From contig QFQB01000002.1 of NCBI GenBank assembly GCA_003241475.1, positions 1-64,000 of the forward strand: DNA of 64,000 nucleotides, given 5' to 3'. The stretch is from Micavibrio aeruginosavorus (GTDB taxonomy: Bacteria; Pseudomonadota; Alphaproteobacteria; Micavibrionales; Micavibrionaceae). Below are positions 11,972-18,961 of this stretch, piece by piece. The notes beneath the pieces are model-generated. The model was given only the letters and a program-made list of their open reading frames with translations, was not told where the DNA came from and did no database searches. Position numbers and translations under genes: made by a program. Position 1 is the first letter of the stretch; the number at the start of each line of letters is the position of its first letter.

Positions 11972-12883
11972 ATGGGGGAAAAGAAAGAATCATCTTTGTT
12001 TTATGTGCTCGCGCCTGCTTATCACGGCGCGACGACGCTTTCGGCCCGCGCTAATTTGCACCCCTATATTTTATCGCTGGGCAACGGAAATCCCATGCGA
12101 GGAGAAGAGCAGATTTGCTCCTGCGGCGAGAATGTCTCTACCTTTTGCCCCTTTTGGACAAAGGCCGCCGAAATTCTCGAGGCGAGCGAAGATGATCCGA
12201 TCAAAAAGCTTTTGCTCGATGCGCCGTATATTTCATCGCGCCCTAAGCTCAATAAATTCGTAAACGGCGCTCTCTCCCTCGTTGCCAATGAAATAGGGGC
12301 TTTTTGCTGGAAAGCTTTTTATGAACAGGCGGAAAGATTTTACGGCCAGCACGACCGTTTCATGTCCTTTTGCCAAAGCTGGGCGCCGCACAAGGTTTTT
12401 TTGGATGCCGAGCGTTCCAATATCAAGTTTATGGTCATGGCGTCCATGAATTTCCCCGTAAAAGGGGCCATCCATATTGTACGGGATCCGCGCGGCTATG
12501 CTGCCGCTCTGAAAAAATACTACCCCGAGAGCACGCCTGAAAACATGGCCATGGAATGGGCCGCGGCCCACAAGAGGATTCGCCGTCTGGCAGGGTTCTT
12601 CCCTCGTGCGCCATTTCTGACCTTGAAGTATGAGGATATGATGGAAGATCCTATCAATAGCCTTAAAAAATGTATTGAATTCATGGGGTTAAAGGATTTT
12701 GAGATGTGGGATGCCACACAGGATCAGCAAAAGAACCACCTTCTGGGGCTAAGCGGTGTGGACCATACGAAAGGGTTAACGCCAATCACTGAAAATTGGG
12801 CGGAGGCCATGCCCCGCGAGGAGCAGGAAAGGGTGGTTCGCGCCGCCGGCCCTCTTTTTGCGGAATTGGGGTATAAAAGCTGA
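11972..12883 (+). CDS. sulfotransferase-family protein
   Basis: 303 residues. The family moves a sulfuryl group from PAPS to an acceptor. The N-terminus (YVLAPAYHGATTLSA) stands where the 5'-phosphosulfate loop is expected but deviates from the usual RSGTT form. IHIVRDPRGYAAALKKYYP near residue 168 matches the 3'-phosphate-binding strand, and FLTLKYEDMMEDP near 213 matches the next conserved block. A CxC...C group near residue 46 is unusual. It starts 4 bases after coaD. Acceptor unknown, perhaps a cell-surface glycan. Confidence 0.75.
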   Translation: MGEKKESSLFYVLAPAYHGATTLSARANLHPYILSLGNGNPMRGEEQICSCGENVSTFCPFWTKAAEILEASEDDPIKKLLLDAPYISSRPKLNKFVNGALSLVANEIGAFCWKAFYEQAERFYGQHDRFMSFCQSWAPHKVFLDAERSNIKFMVMASMNFPVKGAIHIVRDPRGYAAALKKYYPESTPENMAMEWAAAHKRIRRLAGFFPRAPFLTLKYEDMMEDPINSLKKCIEFMGLKDFEMWDATQDQQKNHLLGLSGVDHTKGLTPITENWAEAMPREEQERVVRAAGPLFAELGYKS

Positions 12884-12946
12884 AATCGTTCTTGACGTAT
12901 GCCTTTGAGATTCTTATGGTCCCAGAACCTAAAGACATCGGCAATT

Positions 12947-13022
12947 GATCGCTTAGCTCAGCCGGTAGAGCAACTGACTTTTAATCAGTAGGTCCCGGGT
13001 TCGATCCCCGGAGCGATCACCA
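12947..13022 (+). tRNA. tRNA-Lys (anticodon TTT)
   Basis: Complete 76-nt cloverleaf with encoded CCA. The 7-bp acceptor stem pairs GATCGCT with AGCGATC. The anticodon loop at 12978-12984 places TTT at 12980-12982. The T arm holds GGTTCGATCCC. The 3' part from 12973 is duplicated at 47039, so this gene is the integration site of the prophage and stays intact at the left end. Confidence 0.98.
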
Positions 13023-13023
13023 T
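12973..13023 (+). repeat. attL core (51-bp direct repeat)
   Basis: Identical to 47039-47089. It starts in the anticodon stem of tRNA-Lys and ends one base after CCA. Bases flanking each copy differ, which fixes the limits. Confidence 0.95.
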
Positions 13024-13051
13024 CTTTTCAATCACTTAGACTGTGGATAAA

Positions 13052-13324
13052 TCAGGCGTTAGACTTTTTGAAAAGTCTGACGTTAGACTTTTGGCCTTTT
13101 TCGTAAACGATTTTGATGTGCCATGCGTGGGCCGGCCGCTGCGTTCCGTCCGCGCAACGGATCGTGTAGGTTTGCAATTCAACGTTTTTTAGGCTTGTAA
13201 AACGCACGGGGCTGTTAACCTTCATGATTTTGCCAATGGATTTGCGGTCGGCGGTCCAGACGGCGAACACGCGATCGCCTTCGGAGACGGGGGTGCCGTC
13301 TTTTCTCTTTGCTTGAATTGTCAT
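13052..13324 (-). CDS. hypothetical phage protein
   Basis: 90 residues, no recognised family. It is small and basic with predicted beta strands (GDRVFAVWTADRKSIGKIMKV near residues 17-37), like an SH3-type barrel, but this is only an impression. Last gene of the leftward operon, 28 bases from attL. A GAAAGAAAA ribosome-binding stretch precedes the ATG. Confidence 0.6.
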   Translation of the reverse strand: MTIQAKRKDGTPVSEGDRVFAVWTADRKSIGKIMKVNSPVRFTSLKNVELQTYTIRCADGTQRPAHAWHIKIVYEKGQKSNVRLFKKSNA

Positions 13325-13376
13325 GATTTTTCTTTCGGTGAAGCAGGCGCGCCGATATCGGCGCGCCTGAAAGTTT

Positions 13377-14189
13377 TTAAGCCGCCAGTTTTTCTTCGTC
13401 GGTCACAGGACTGGTCTCGAGTATCTCGATAAATTTATCAGCCATGCGGCCATAAGCGGCACGAGCGGCGGCATCAGCGGCGGCATAAGCGGCGGCACGA
13501 GCGGCGGCACGAGCGGCATCAGCGGCGGCACGAGCGGCATCAGCGGCGGCATCAGCGGCGGCATAAGCGGCATCAGCGGCGGCATAAGCGGCGGCACGAG
13601 CGGCGGCATAAGCGGCATCAGCGGCGGCATAAGCGGCATCAGCGGCGGCATAAGCGGCGGCACGAGCGGCGGCACGAGCGGCGGCACGAGCGGCGGCACG
13701 AGCGGCATCAGCGGCGGCATCCCATTCCTGTTCGGAAACGGTGTCACCTTTCAGGTGACGATCGTATAATTTCGCCACGCTATCGATGGCCTGAAGGCCA
13801 TCGCCGGCGGCGTGCTTGCGCAGCATGTCGGGGTCCGTCAGCAGCCAATGCAAGAAACGTGCGACCGCCATGGACAAATCTGCGCCTACAGGGATGGCGT
13901 TGTAAAAGCGTTCGGTCCATGCCTTGGCTTTTTCGACATCCTGCCCTTCGAAAAGGCGATCCTGCAGGTAGGCGACATTCATCGGGATGCCGTGAACGCG
14001 CTCTGCCGTTTCATGCCAGTTGGAAGAGCCTTCATCCATGTAAGGCTTCATCATGCATCCGACCGAACAGCCTTTGCCTTCTTCATCATCCCAATAGGTT
14101 CCCTGCAGATATCGGTCCGCGGCGCGGTGTTCGGCCGCTCTTATCAGCGCGGCCGGCTTGTCTTCCAGTGTTTTTACAAATGCTCTCAT
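13377..14189 (-). CDS. phage protein with long alanine-rich repeat
   Basis: 270 residues from ATG 14189, which has AAGGAG upstream; a longer reading lacks such a site. Residues 1-145 form a normal-looking domain with a conserved Cys/His-containing stretch (GCSVGCMMKPYMD) and helices. Residues about 155-245 are almost only Ala with Asp, Arg or Tyr every third to fifth residue, encoded by tandem 9-12 base units. The end is a short unique helix (YGRMADKFIEILE). The repeat should be one long helix. Function unknown; proteins with similar Ala-rich helices occur in phages. Confidence 0.75.
   Translation of the reverse strand: MRAFVKTLEDKPAALIRAAEHRAADRYLQGTYWDDEEGKGCSVGCMMKPYMDEGSSNWHETAERVHGIPMNVAYLQDRLFEGQDVEKAKAWTERFYNAIPVGADLSMAVARFLHWLLTDPDMLRKHAAGDGLQAIDSVAKLYDRHLKGDTVSEQEWDAAADAARAAARAAARAAARAAAYAAADAAYAAADAAYAAARAAAYAAADAAYAAADAAADAARAAADAARAAARAAAYAAADAAARAAYGRMADKFIEILETSPVTDEEKLAA
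13455..13720 (-). repeat. tandem low-complexity repeat in the Ala-rich gene
   Basis: Irregular tandem units (GCGGCATCA, GCGGCGGCATAA, GCGGCGGCACGA on the plus strand) cover about 265 bases. All units are multiples of three, so changes in copy number keep the frame. Confidence 0.9.
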
Positions 14190-14267
14190 GGTGCGTTCTC
14201 CTTTGGAAAATCGAGACGAAATTGCCTCGCTCGATGGCCCGACCGCGCGGGCCATCTGGCAAGACAA

Positions 14268-14555
14268 TCAGGCCGCAGAGGCGTTGACCTCTTGCCAATC
14301 GTCGGCCAGCAAATCGGTTTGGGACGCAATCCATGGAACCACCGATCCATCGGCCGTCTTCATGTCTATGTGACTGCGATAATCGATCACGGTGCCTTCT
14401 TGATAAATTCCTAGAAGCGGCGGACGATTAACGGAAAACCGCGAACCGGCGACAAGGAAAATAAACATATTTTTGCCATTCCATCCTTCGCGTGCCACTC
14501 GCCCGCCGTGCTTTATAATTTCTAAGGCTGCAGAAAATGTCATTGCGTTGGCCAT
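14268..14555 (-). CDS. Tad2-like (DUF2829) anti-Thoeris candidate
   Basis: 95 residues from ATG 14555, preceded by GAAAGGAG. It matches the DUF2829/Tad2 pattern along its length: MTFSAALEIIKHGGRVAREGWNG at the start, FLVAGSRFSVNRPPLL in the middle and the hallmark DMKTADGSVVPWIASQTDLLADDW near the end. Studied Tad2 proteins form tetramers that bind the cyclic ADP-ribose type signal of Thoeris and so protect the phage. Whether this one binds such a signal is inferred. It sits in the leftward operon downstream of the integrase. Confidence 0.85.
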   Translation of the reverse strand: MANAMTFSAALEIIKHGGRVAREGWNGKNMFIFLVAGSRFSVNRPPLLGIYQEGTVIDYRSHIDMKTADGSVVPWIASQTDLLADDWQEVNASAA

Positions 14556-14613
14556 AGTGTTGTCTCCTTTCAAGAGAGGTTGCGCCGCCGGGTAAATTCC
14601 CGCCGGAATTCGG

Positions 14614-14796
14614 TTATTGTTTCTGCGTCCGATCAGCGACGATCTTTGCAACGCGCACGGCCTCTTCGTAAGAGACGGGCGTCGTGAAATCGACAAAGCC
14701 GTAAGGCGTGCTCCAGCCCCTGCGCATCGATGCATCGATAGGCTTGGGTTCGAATTTCTTTTTCATGCGGTCCGGGACTGCGACGGCGATAGCCAT
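14614..14796 (-). CDS. small hypothetical phage protein
   Basis: 60 residues, preceded by CAGGAGAA. Basic first half, then the helix SYEEAVRVAKIVADRTQKQ. No family recognised. It lies between the integrase-proximal gene and the Tad2-like gene in the same direction. Confidence 0.6.
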   Translation of the reverse strand: MAIAVAVPDRMKKKFEPKPIDASMRRGWSTPYGFVDFTTPVSYEEAVRVAKIVADRTQKQ

Positions 14797-14836
14797 ATCT
14801 GTTCTCCTGTGCTTGGGTTGGCGGTATAGGGGTTAT

Positions 14837-15055
14837 TCATGGCCGGCTTCTCCAAAAAACTTTTTCCATCTCCTCGATGTCATAAACATCCGTGCCGGCC
14901 TGAATAAATTGTTCGAGCGTCAGCCCGCTTTGCTTGACGAGTTCGCCGATGTCGTGGCCGTCGCGCGACGCATCGGCCAGTCCGGCCGCGTAGCCCGACA
15001 GCCATGATCCGTTCACGCCGCGAAAGTTCGTGGGAAATTTCAAAACATTCGGCAT
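14837..15055 (-). CDS. small hypothetical phage protein
   Basis: 72 residues. The ATG lies 3 bases after the integrase stop, so translation is probably coupled. The sequence looks helical (LADASRDGHDIGELVKQSGLTLEQFIQAG) and could hold a small helix-turn-helix, which would fit a partner of the integrase, but there is no clear match. Confidence 0.6.
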   Translation of the reverse strand: MPNVLKFPTNFRGVNGSWLSGYAAGLADASRDGHDIGELVKQSGLTLEQFIQAGTDVYDIEEMEKVFWRSRP

Positions 15056-15058
15056 GGA

Positions 15059-16174
15059 TTATTCTCCCGTGTTTGCGTTGATGCGGCGGCGGAAGGCTTC
15101 CTGCGCCATTTTGGTGGTGCGGACGTTGTAGCGATCGACGATGTCGGTGCAGGTCTTGAGCGAGTGGCCGGTCACGGCGGCGATCATCGGTATTTCCGCG
15201 CCGGCTTCGGCCAGGCGCGTGACGGCCGTGTGGCGCAAGTTTTTAAACACCAGCTTTTTGATCGACGGCATATCCTTCGCCGCTTCATCGCGCACGCGCT
15301 CGAAGATGGTGCCGAAGCCGTCCGCGCTGTAGGGCTTTCCGTTGCGCTTCTGGATCATGACAAGCCCGGGCGTGGCGCGTTTCTTGTTGAGCGAGATCTG
15401 CAGATCCAACCGCGCCTTCAGCTCCGGCACCATGTCCACCGGCAGGGCGACTTCCGCGCCGGTTTTGTGCTGGCGGACGTGTAATGCGCCGTTGCGATAG
15501 ACGTTCATCGAAAGCGTGAGCATATCGCCTGGGCGCTGTCCCAGCCATTCATTGAGCATGACGGCCGTGCCGATGGCGAAATCTCCGTTGCGATCGGCAA
15601 CATCCACAAAATGTTTGATTTCTTCGGGTGACCAAATATTTCCTTTTTCGGCTTTGTAGTCCAGCCGCATGCGCGTGGCGGGGTTGCTTCCCTTCGGGAT
15701 GATGCTTTGACGTTCGGCGTACGAGAACAGCAGGCGCAAAACCTGAATGAGATAGTCCGCCTTGCGGTGAGATTTCCCGCGCTGGGTTTCGTAGAGATTG
15801 GACACGCTCTTGGCTGTGATGGACATCGCCGGTTCGTCGCCCGCCCATTCCGATACGGCCCGCAGATAATGCTCGTAATCCTTGCGCGTGCGGTCGGCGA
15901 GCTTGGTGAAGTCGCGCGATTTTTTATAGGCCGCGATAAGCGCATCGACGCTTCCCTGCTTTTCATTGACCGGCCCGTCGATCAGGTCCGCGCGCCATTG
16001 GTCGACGGCTTCGTTGACCGCCTGCGCCTCCGCCATCGCTTCGGGCAGGACGTCGGACAGGCGGCGCAGTTTCCAGCCGGCCTGCCGCAAGGCGTCGTCG
16101 GGCTGCCAGTAATAGCGGGGCCGTCCGCATTTTAATTTGCGTGTCGTGAGGTAGCGAATTTTAACAGTAGCCAT
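15059..16174 (-). CDS. int: tyrosine recombinase / phage integrase
   Basis: 371 residues. It integrates and excises the prophage at tRNA-Lys. An N-terminal core-binding helical domain (about 75-165) precedes the catalytic domain. Visible catalytic elements are the first Arg in NEWLGQRPGDML (near 210), HTAVTR with preceding R (RHTAVTRLAEAG, near 318), TGHS (near 339) and the nucleophile Tyr in VDRYNV (near 352). The ATG follows GGAGAG. Close to attL as is usual. Confidence 0.95.
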   Translation of the reverse strand: MATVKIRYLTTRKLKCGRPRYYWQPDDALRQAGWKLRRLSDVLPEAMAEAQAVNEAVDQWRADLIDGPVNEKQGSVDALIAAYKKSRDFTKLADRTRKDYEHYLRAVSEWAGDEPAMSITAKSVSNLYETQRGKSHRKADYLIQVLRLLFSYAERQSIIPKGSNPATRMRLDYKAEKGNIWSPEEIKHFVDVADRNGDFAIGTAVMLNEWLGQRPGDMLTLSMNVYRNGALHVRQHKTGAEVALPVDMVPELKARLDLQISLNKKRATPGLVMIQKRNGKPYSADGFGTIFERVRDEAAKDMPSIKKLVFKNLRHTAVTRLAEAGAEIPMIAAVTGHSLKTCTDIVDRYNVRTTKMAQEAFRRRINANTGE

Positions 16175-16197
16175 TTTACTCTCTCCATGAGTTTGGT

Positions 16198-16479
16198 TTA
16201 GGCGTTTAGATAATAGAAGGCTTGGAACCGTCCTCCCGCGCGCGTGTTCGGACCTGGGCCGACATAGCCGACGGGCCAGCCGTTTTCATAGGCGGCCGCG
16301 GGGATCTTGCGTTCGGCCAAGGATTCCATCTGCCGGTATATTCTTTGCGGATCCGAACAGCTCATCACGCAGGCCTCGTTGTTCTTGACCCAGTACAGCT
16401 CGATGACCGCCGGCTTTTTCATTTCGGTCTGCGCGGCGATCGCTTTCATGCGATCGGGAAAATTCAGTATGTTCGTCAT
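16198..16479 (-). CDS. hypothetical phage protein
   Basis: 93 residues, not recognised. It starts with MTNILNFPDRM, resembling the LKFP start of the 72-residue protein downstream of int. Start overlaps the end of the upstream gene by 4 bases (ATGA), so it belongs to the leftward operon. Confidence 0.6.
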   Translation of the reverse strand: MTNILNFPDRMKAIAAQTEMKKPAVIELYWVKNNEACVMSCSDPQRIYRQMESLAERKIPAAAYENGWPVGYVGPGPNTRAGGRFQAFYYLNA

Positions 16480-16724
16480 CGCGTTCTCTCCAGTTCGTTG
16501 GCGATTACTTCCATGTGGCTGGCGAGCACGATGGAATAAGGCTTGTGACGCATCGCCGCGGCGCGCAGGCGGGCGACGACGATTTTGCGGGGGTAGCGGT
16601 TTTCATGAATATCCGCGGACATGACGAGCGCATCGATGATGGCCTGATGCTCCTTGGGCAGCATTGCCTTGAGGTGCTGGGCATATTCTTCCATGCATTT
16701 CGCCATGTCGCGGACATCCGTCAT
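16476..16724 (-). CDS. hypothetical phage protein
   Basis: 82 residues, predicted all-helical and charged. No recognised family. It is packed between neighbours with ATGA overlap downstream and a 1-base gap upstream, typical of a phage early operon. Confidence 0.6.
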   Translation of the reverse strand: MTDVRDMAKCMEEYAQHLKAMLPKEHQAIIDALVMSADIHENRYPRKIVVARLRAAAMRHKPYSIVLASHMEVIANELERTR

Positions 16725-16725
16725 G

Positions 16726-17034
16726 TCAGGATCGCTCCGAGATATACACGGTACCCGTGCCGTAGAACGCGACGTATTGCTTGCCGTCGGTGTCGATATC
16801 CAACAGCGTGTTGGCCGGAACGAAATGTTTGTTGCCGTCTGCCGTAACGTCGTCGCCGCCGAACTCCATGGTCATCGCGGCAGTTGCATAAACAGAAATA
16901 ACCGGAGAAGTGATCGGCTGGGGATTGCGCAGAGACGCGCCGGTCAGCGTCAGCTTTTGCGCGCCATTCGGCTTGTAGCCCATCACCGGAATGGCGTTGT
17001 TGTTTTCATCTTTCGGTAGCAGAGATCCCATCAT
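16726..17034 (-). CDS. hypothetical beta-rich phage protein
   Basis: 102 residues from the first of two ATGs (17034 or 17031), placed after AAAGGA; a much longer open frame upstream lacks a binding site and overlaps the next gene. Sequence features are short Val/Ile/Thr-rich strands and turns (SPVISVYATAAMTMEFGGDDVTA). It looks like a head-decoration or structural-type fold, yet it lies in the early operon. Function unknown. Confidence 0.55.
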   Translation of the reverse strand: MMGSLLPKDENNNAIPVMGYKPNGAQKLTLTGASLRNPQPITSPVISVYATAAMTMEFGGDDVTADGNKHFVPANTLLDIDTDGKQYVAFYGTGTVYISERS

Positions 17035-17056
17035 ATTTTCCTTTCGTGGGGGTTGG

Positions 17057-17362
17057 TTAAATGGATATCGCGGCGGCGCGTTCGGCCAGCTTGTCCGCGT
17101 TGCTGTAGGCGCGGAGGGCGACAGTGGTTGATGCGGACGGTTCGCCGCGCAGCGCCGGATCCATCTGCGCATCGAGCCAGAGATCAATGGCGCGGGAATC
17201 CCACAAAGTCTTGGCCCGCTTTGCGCCTTTGAAGATCGGTTCGGGAAAGTTTCTTGATGCCAACTCTGCGGCTTTGCGCAGGAAGGTCGTTTTGGACATG
17301 CCGAGCATTTCGGCAACACTATCGGCAGGGATCAGGCGGCGGTAATTGTTAGGATCGGACAT
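17057..17362 (-). CDS. AlpA-like helix-turn-helix protein, candidate excisionase
   Basis: 101 residues. RLIPADSVAEMLGMSKTTFLRKAAEL followed by KRAKTLWDSRAIDLWLD is the winged-helix pattern of AlpA/Xis-type DNA-binding proteins. In a leftward operon with the integrase, a role as recombination directionality factor or as operon regulator is likely; this is inferred from context. Confidence 0.7.
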   Translation of the reverse strand: MSDPNNYRRLIPADSVAEMLGMSKTTFLRKAAELASRNFPEPIFKGAKRAKTLWDSRAIDLWLDAQMDPALRGEPSASTTVALRAYSNADKLAERAAAISI

Positions 17363-17468
17363 TGTCGTTGGCTCCTATGAGGGCGAGAAGGCGGATATCG
17401 ACCGCGCGGCAAACAGGGTCGCGGTTCAGGATGTAGAAAAATTCGCGGACGAGGTTCGGGCGCGGCAT
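17349..17468 (-). CDS. 39-residue phage protein
   Basis: It begins 2 bases after the preceding stop and overlaps the AlpA-like gene by 14 bases. The sequence (MPRPNLVREFFYILNRDPVC...) is amphipathic. Accepted because of tight packing; no homology claim. Confidence 0.4.
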   Translation of the reverse strand: MPRPNLVREFFYILNRDPVCRAVDIRLLALIGANDNVRS

Positions 17469-17470
17469 CG

Positions 17471-17671
17471 TCACACCAGCAAGGCTATGACGAAGGGCAG
17501 GGCGATCAGCGCCCCGACAAGAAGATCGCCGCGGACCGTGCCCGTTGCGGTTTTCTCGTTCCATTCATTCCAGTAGCGCATCGAGGCGCGGCGCTTGCGG
17601 CGCCGGCGCGTCAGGCGGTTGATGGCGGCCTGAGAGTTCAAACAGATGTCGGACGGGTTGATGCTACGCAT
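17471..17671 (-). CDS. small membrane protein
   Basis: 66 residues from ATG 17671. A basic middle (RLTRRRRKRRASMRYW) is followed by one C-terminal transmembrane helix (LLVGALIALPFVIALLV), suggesting a tail-anchored inner-membrane protein with the basic part in the cytoplasm. It overlaps the upstream gene by 8 bases. Function unknown. Confidence 0.5.
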   Translation of the reverse strand: MRSINPSDICLNSQAAINRLTRRRRKRRASMRYWNEWNEKTATGTVRGDLLVGALIALPFVIALLV

Positions 17672-17975
17672 GGCGGGCCTCCGCGGCCGCATTGACGGCT
17701 TTTGCCGACTCGCCGGATAATTCTTCTTTTTCGGAAAGGAAGGATTGCGATGTCGGAGGAAGGCTACACGCCGGCGTTTTATCATCTCGATGAGCGGCTC
17801 GCCCGGATTGAACTTGCGCTAGCGCGGCTTTTAGAGATGTTAGAGAGCCGTCCCTGAGATAGGCTTCAAAGGTTGCGGCTGTGGCCAGAACGATGTCGTC
17901 GTCCCGGCGCGGCGCGCTTGTGGCCGCTATGGCCAGCTCCAGCGCGCGGATGCGAATGTTTTCTGTTGCGGTCAT
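17664..17975 (-). CDS. hypothetical protein, first gene of the leftward operon
   Basis: 103 residues, start ATG 17975 with GGAGG six bases upstream, the best binding site in the operon. Two helical parts with a Ser/Thr-rich C-terminus; no family recognised. Directly downstream of the two OL-type operators at 18002-18052, so it is probably the first gene expressed leftward after derepression. Confidence 0.6.
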   Translation of the reverse strand: MTATENIRIRALELAIAATSAPRRDDDIVLATAATFEAYLRDGSLTSLKAALAQVQSGRAAHRDDKTPACSLPPTSQSFLSEKEELSGESAKAVNAAAEARHA

Positions 17976-18001
17976 GGTTACCTCCGTTGTTGCGAAGGTA
18001 A

Positions 18002-18052
18002 TGTACCATTATGGAACAATCGTTACAACTAAAAATAATCCAAATTGGTACA
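18002..18052 (-). promoter_or_regulatory. OL-like operator pair before the leftward operon
   Basis: Two 17-bp sites of the form TGTNCC-N5-GGTACA: 18002-18018 (TGTACC attat GGAACA) and 18036-18052 (TAATCC aaatt GGTACA), centres 34 bases apart. The same site type occurs three times in the immunity region. A CATAAT (-10 candidate, minus strand, 18008-18013) lies inside the proximal site. Inferred binding site of the phage repressor. Confidence 0.65.
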
Positions 18053-18090
18053 TTTTTTCTTGCGCGGGTCTTTTCGGAGTGCTAGAACAG

Positions 18091-18126
18091 AAAAACCGCC
18101 CAGACCTTCGGGTCTAGACGGTTTTT
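18091..18126. terminator. bidirectional terminator
   Basis: A long imperfect stem with a TTCG loop, flanked by AAAAA on the left and TTTTT on the right, so it can act on both strands. On the minus strand it follows the tiny peptide gene and insulates the leftward operon. Confidence 0.75.
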
Positions 18127-18129
18127 ATG

Positions 18130-18192
18130 CTAGCAGGCGATTTTCAAGAAAATCTTGATCTTCCCCGCCACCAGAATGAAACTGATTTTCAT
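18130..18192 (-). CDS. 20-residue hydrophobic peptide
   Basis: ATG 18192 is preceded by AAGGGAAG at a good distance and the frame ends at TAG just before a terminator. The peptide is hydrophobic and basic (MKISFILVAG..., then alternating Lys and Ile) and could insert in a membrane. It resembles type I toxins or leader peptides only in size and character. No homology claimed. Confidence 0.4.
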   Translation of the reverse strand: MKISFILVAGKIKIFLKIAC

Positions 18193-18264
18193 CGGCTTCC
18201 CTTTCTGGCTTTCGGCGCGCTTCAAGCCGCAAAAGGTTTGAAACAACCGGGCCGATCAACGCTT

Positions 18265-18442
18265 TGATCCGCGTTCACGAGCTGATGGACCGCCATCGCC
18301 CTTGTACTTCGGGTCTCCGGCGGCGGGACGCTAATCCCGCAGGGTCGGCAATTGCCCGGACAGCTATCCGGGGTCCACCGAGGGCCATCGGGGAAGTTTA
18401 AGGCGAGTCGGGCGGGCGCGAAAGCGTCCGCCCGATTTTTTT
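18265..18442 (+). ncRNA. possible structured small RNA
   Basis: The stretch 18193-18440 has no convincing gene. It contains two six-pair hairpins with six-base loops (18323-18340 and 18355-18372), a weaker one at 18378-18391, and ends in a strong terminator with a GAAA loop and seven T (18408-18442) on the plus strand. No protein gene on that strand precedes the terminator, so an RNA is the simplest reading. The 5' end and function are unknown. No known RNA family recognised. Confidence 0.35.
18408..18442 (+). terminator. strong Rho-independent terminator
   Basis: A 12-bp stem (18408-18419 with 18424-18435, one G-T pair), GAAA tetraloop and seven T. There is no coding sequence upstream on the plus strand. 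Confidence 0.85.
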
Positions 18443-18627
18443 CAATCCGTCAAAAAGTCCCGCGGCTTCTGTCGTCCGTTGTCGTTGTCATTATCCGGGG
18501 CGGGCAGGGCGGCGATCCTGTCCGATACCAGCGTCATCGCCAGCTTCAGCATGCGCCGCCGTACGCGCGGGTGGGCGCTCCGGATGAGGGTCAGAAGCCG
18601 CTTTTCCTTCCATGTCACGATAATCAT
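18442..18627 (-). CDS. small basic phage protein
   Basis: 61 residues from ATG 18627, which overlaps the stop of the upstream gene as ATGA. Basic first half (VTWKEKRLLTLIRSAHPRVRRRML) and acidic Asp/Asn-rich tail. No family recognised. It may bind nucleic acid. Confidence 0.5.
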   Translation of the reverse strand: MIIVTWKEKRLLTLIRSAHPRVRRRMLKLAMTLVSDRIAALPAPDNDNDNGRQKPRDFLTD

Positions 18628-18839
18628 GCCGCCCGTCTCCACGCCTTGCGCCTGCAGCCGGCCATGTAGGATTTATAGGCGCGGGCGTATTGGCGGCGGC
18701 AGGCCTGCATGACCATGATCGCCTCGCGGGCCTGCAATTCCGCCAGCTCCATCCGTTCGGACAGCTCCTTGATTTCCATGTAGTTCCAGCCGCGGCGGGC
18801 GGGCCGCAGAAAGGCCATCAGGCCGTTTAATCTCTTCAT
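18624..18839 (-). CDS. small helical phage protein
   Basis: 71 residues from ATG 18839 (GGAG eight bases upstream; an upstream ATG at 18863 is the alternative). The middle is a long amphipathic helix (MEIKELSERMELAELQAREAIMVMQ) and the end is very basic. Divergent from the HTH regulator at 18962, so both probably share the intergenic control region. Confidence 0.5.
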   Translation of the reverse strand: MKRLNGLMAFLRPARRGWNYMEIKELSERMELAELQAREAIMVMQACRRQYARAYKSYMAGCRRKAWRRAA

Positions 18840-18889
18840 TTTAGTCGCTCCACACAGTTTCACACGGGAAGGACATTAGCCATAAAGTA

Positions 18890-18904
18890 TTAACGTGCGG
18901 TTAA
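18890..18904. promoter_or_regulatory. palindromic operator candidate
   Basis: TTAACGTGCGGTTAA, a perfect TTAAC-N5-GTTAA inverted repeat in the 122-base divergent region between 18839 and 18962. It differs from the TGTNCC-N5-GGTACA sites, so it is the likely site of the local HTH regulator. A TATGAT -10 candidate for the rightward genes lies at 18932-18937. Confidence 0.5.
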
Positions 18905-18961
18905 AATTTTATATGGCACAATCTTTTTTAGTATGATACAAGCCCACAAAGGATTAAAGGC

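Noticed and set aside
13060..13092. Inverted repeat AGACTTTT/AAAAGTCT as operon terminator
   Set aside because: It lies inside the end of the 13052-13324 gene and is not followed by T on the minus strand.
13455..13720. CRISPR-like array
   Set aside because: Units are 9-12 bases without spacers and encode an alanine helix.
13403..13747. Frame encoding repeated Met-Pro-Pro-Leu units
   Set aside because: It is the shifted-frame image of the alanine repeat gene on the same strand.
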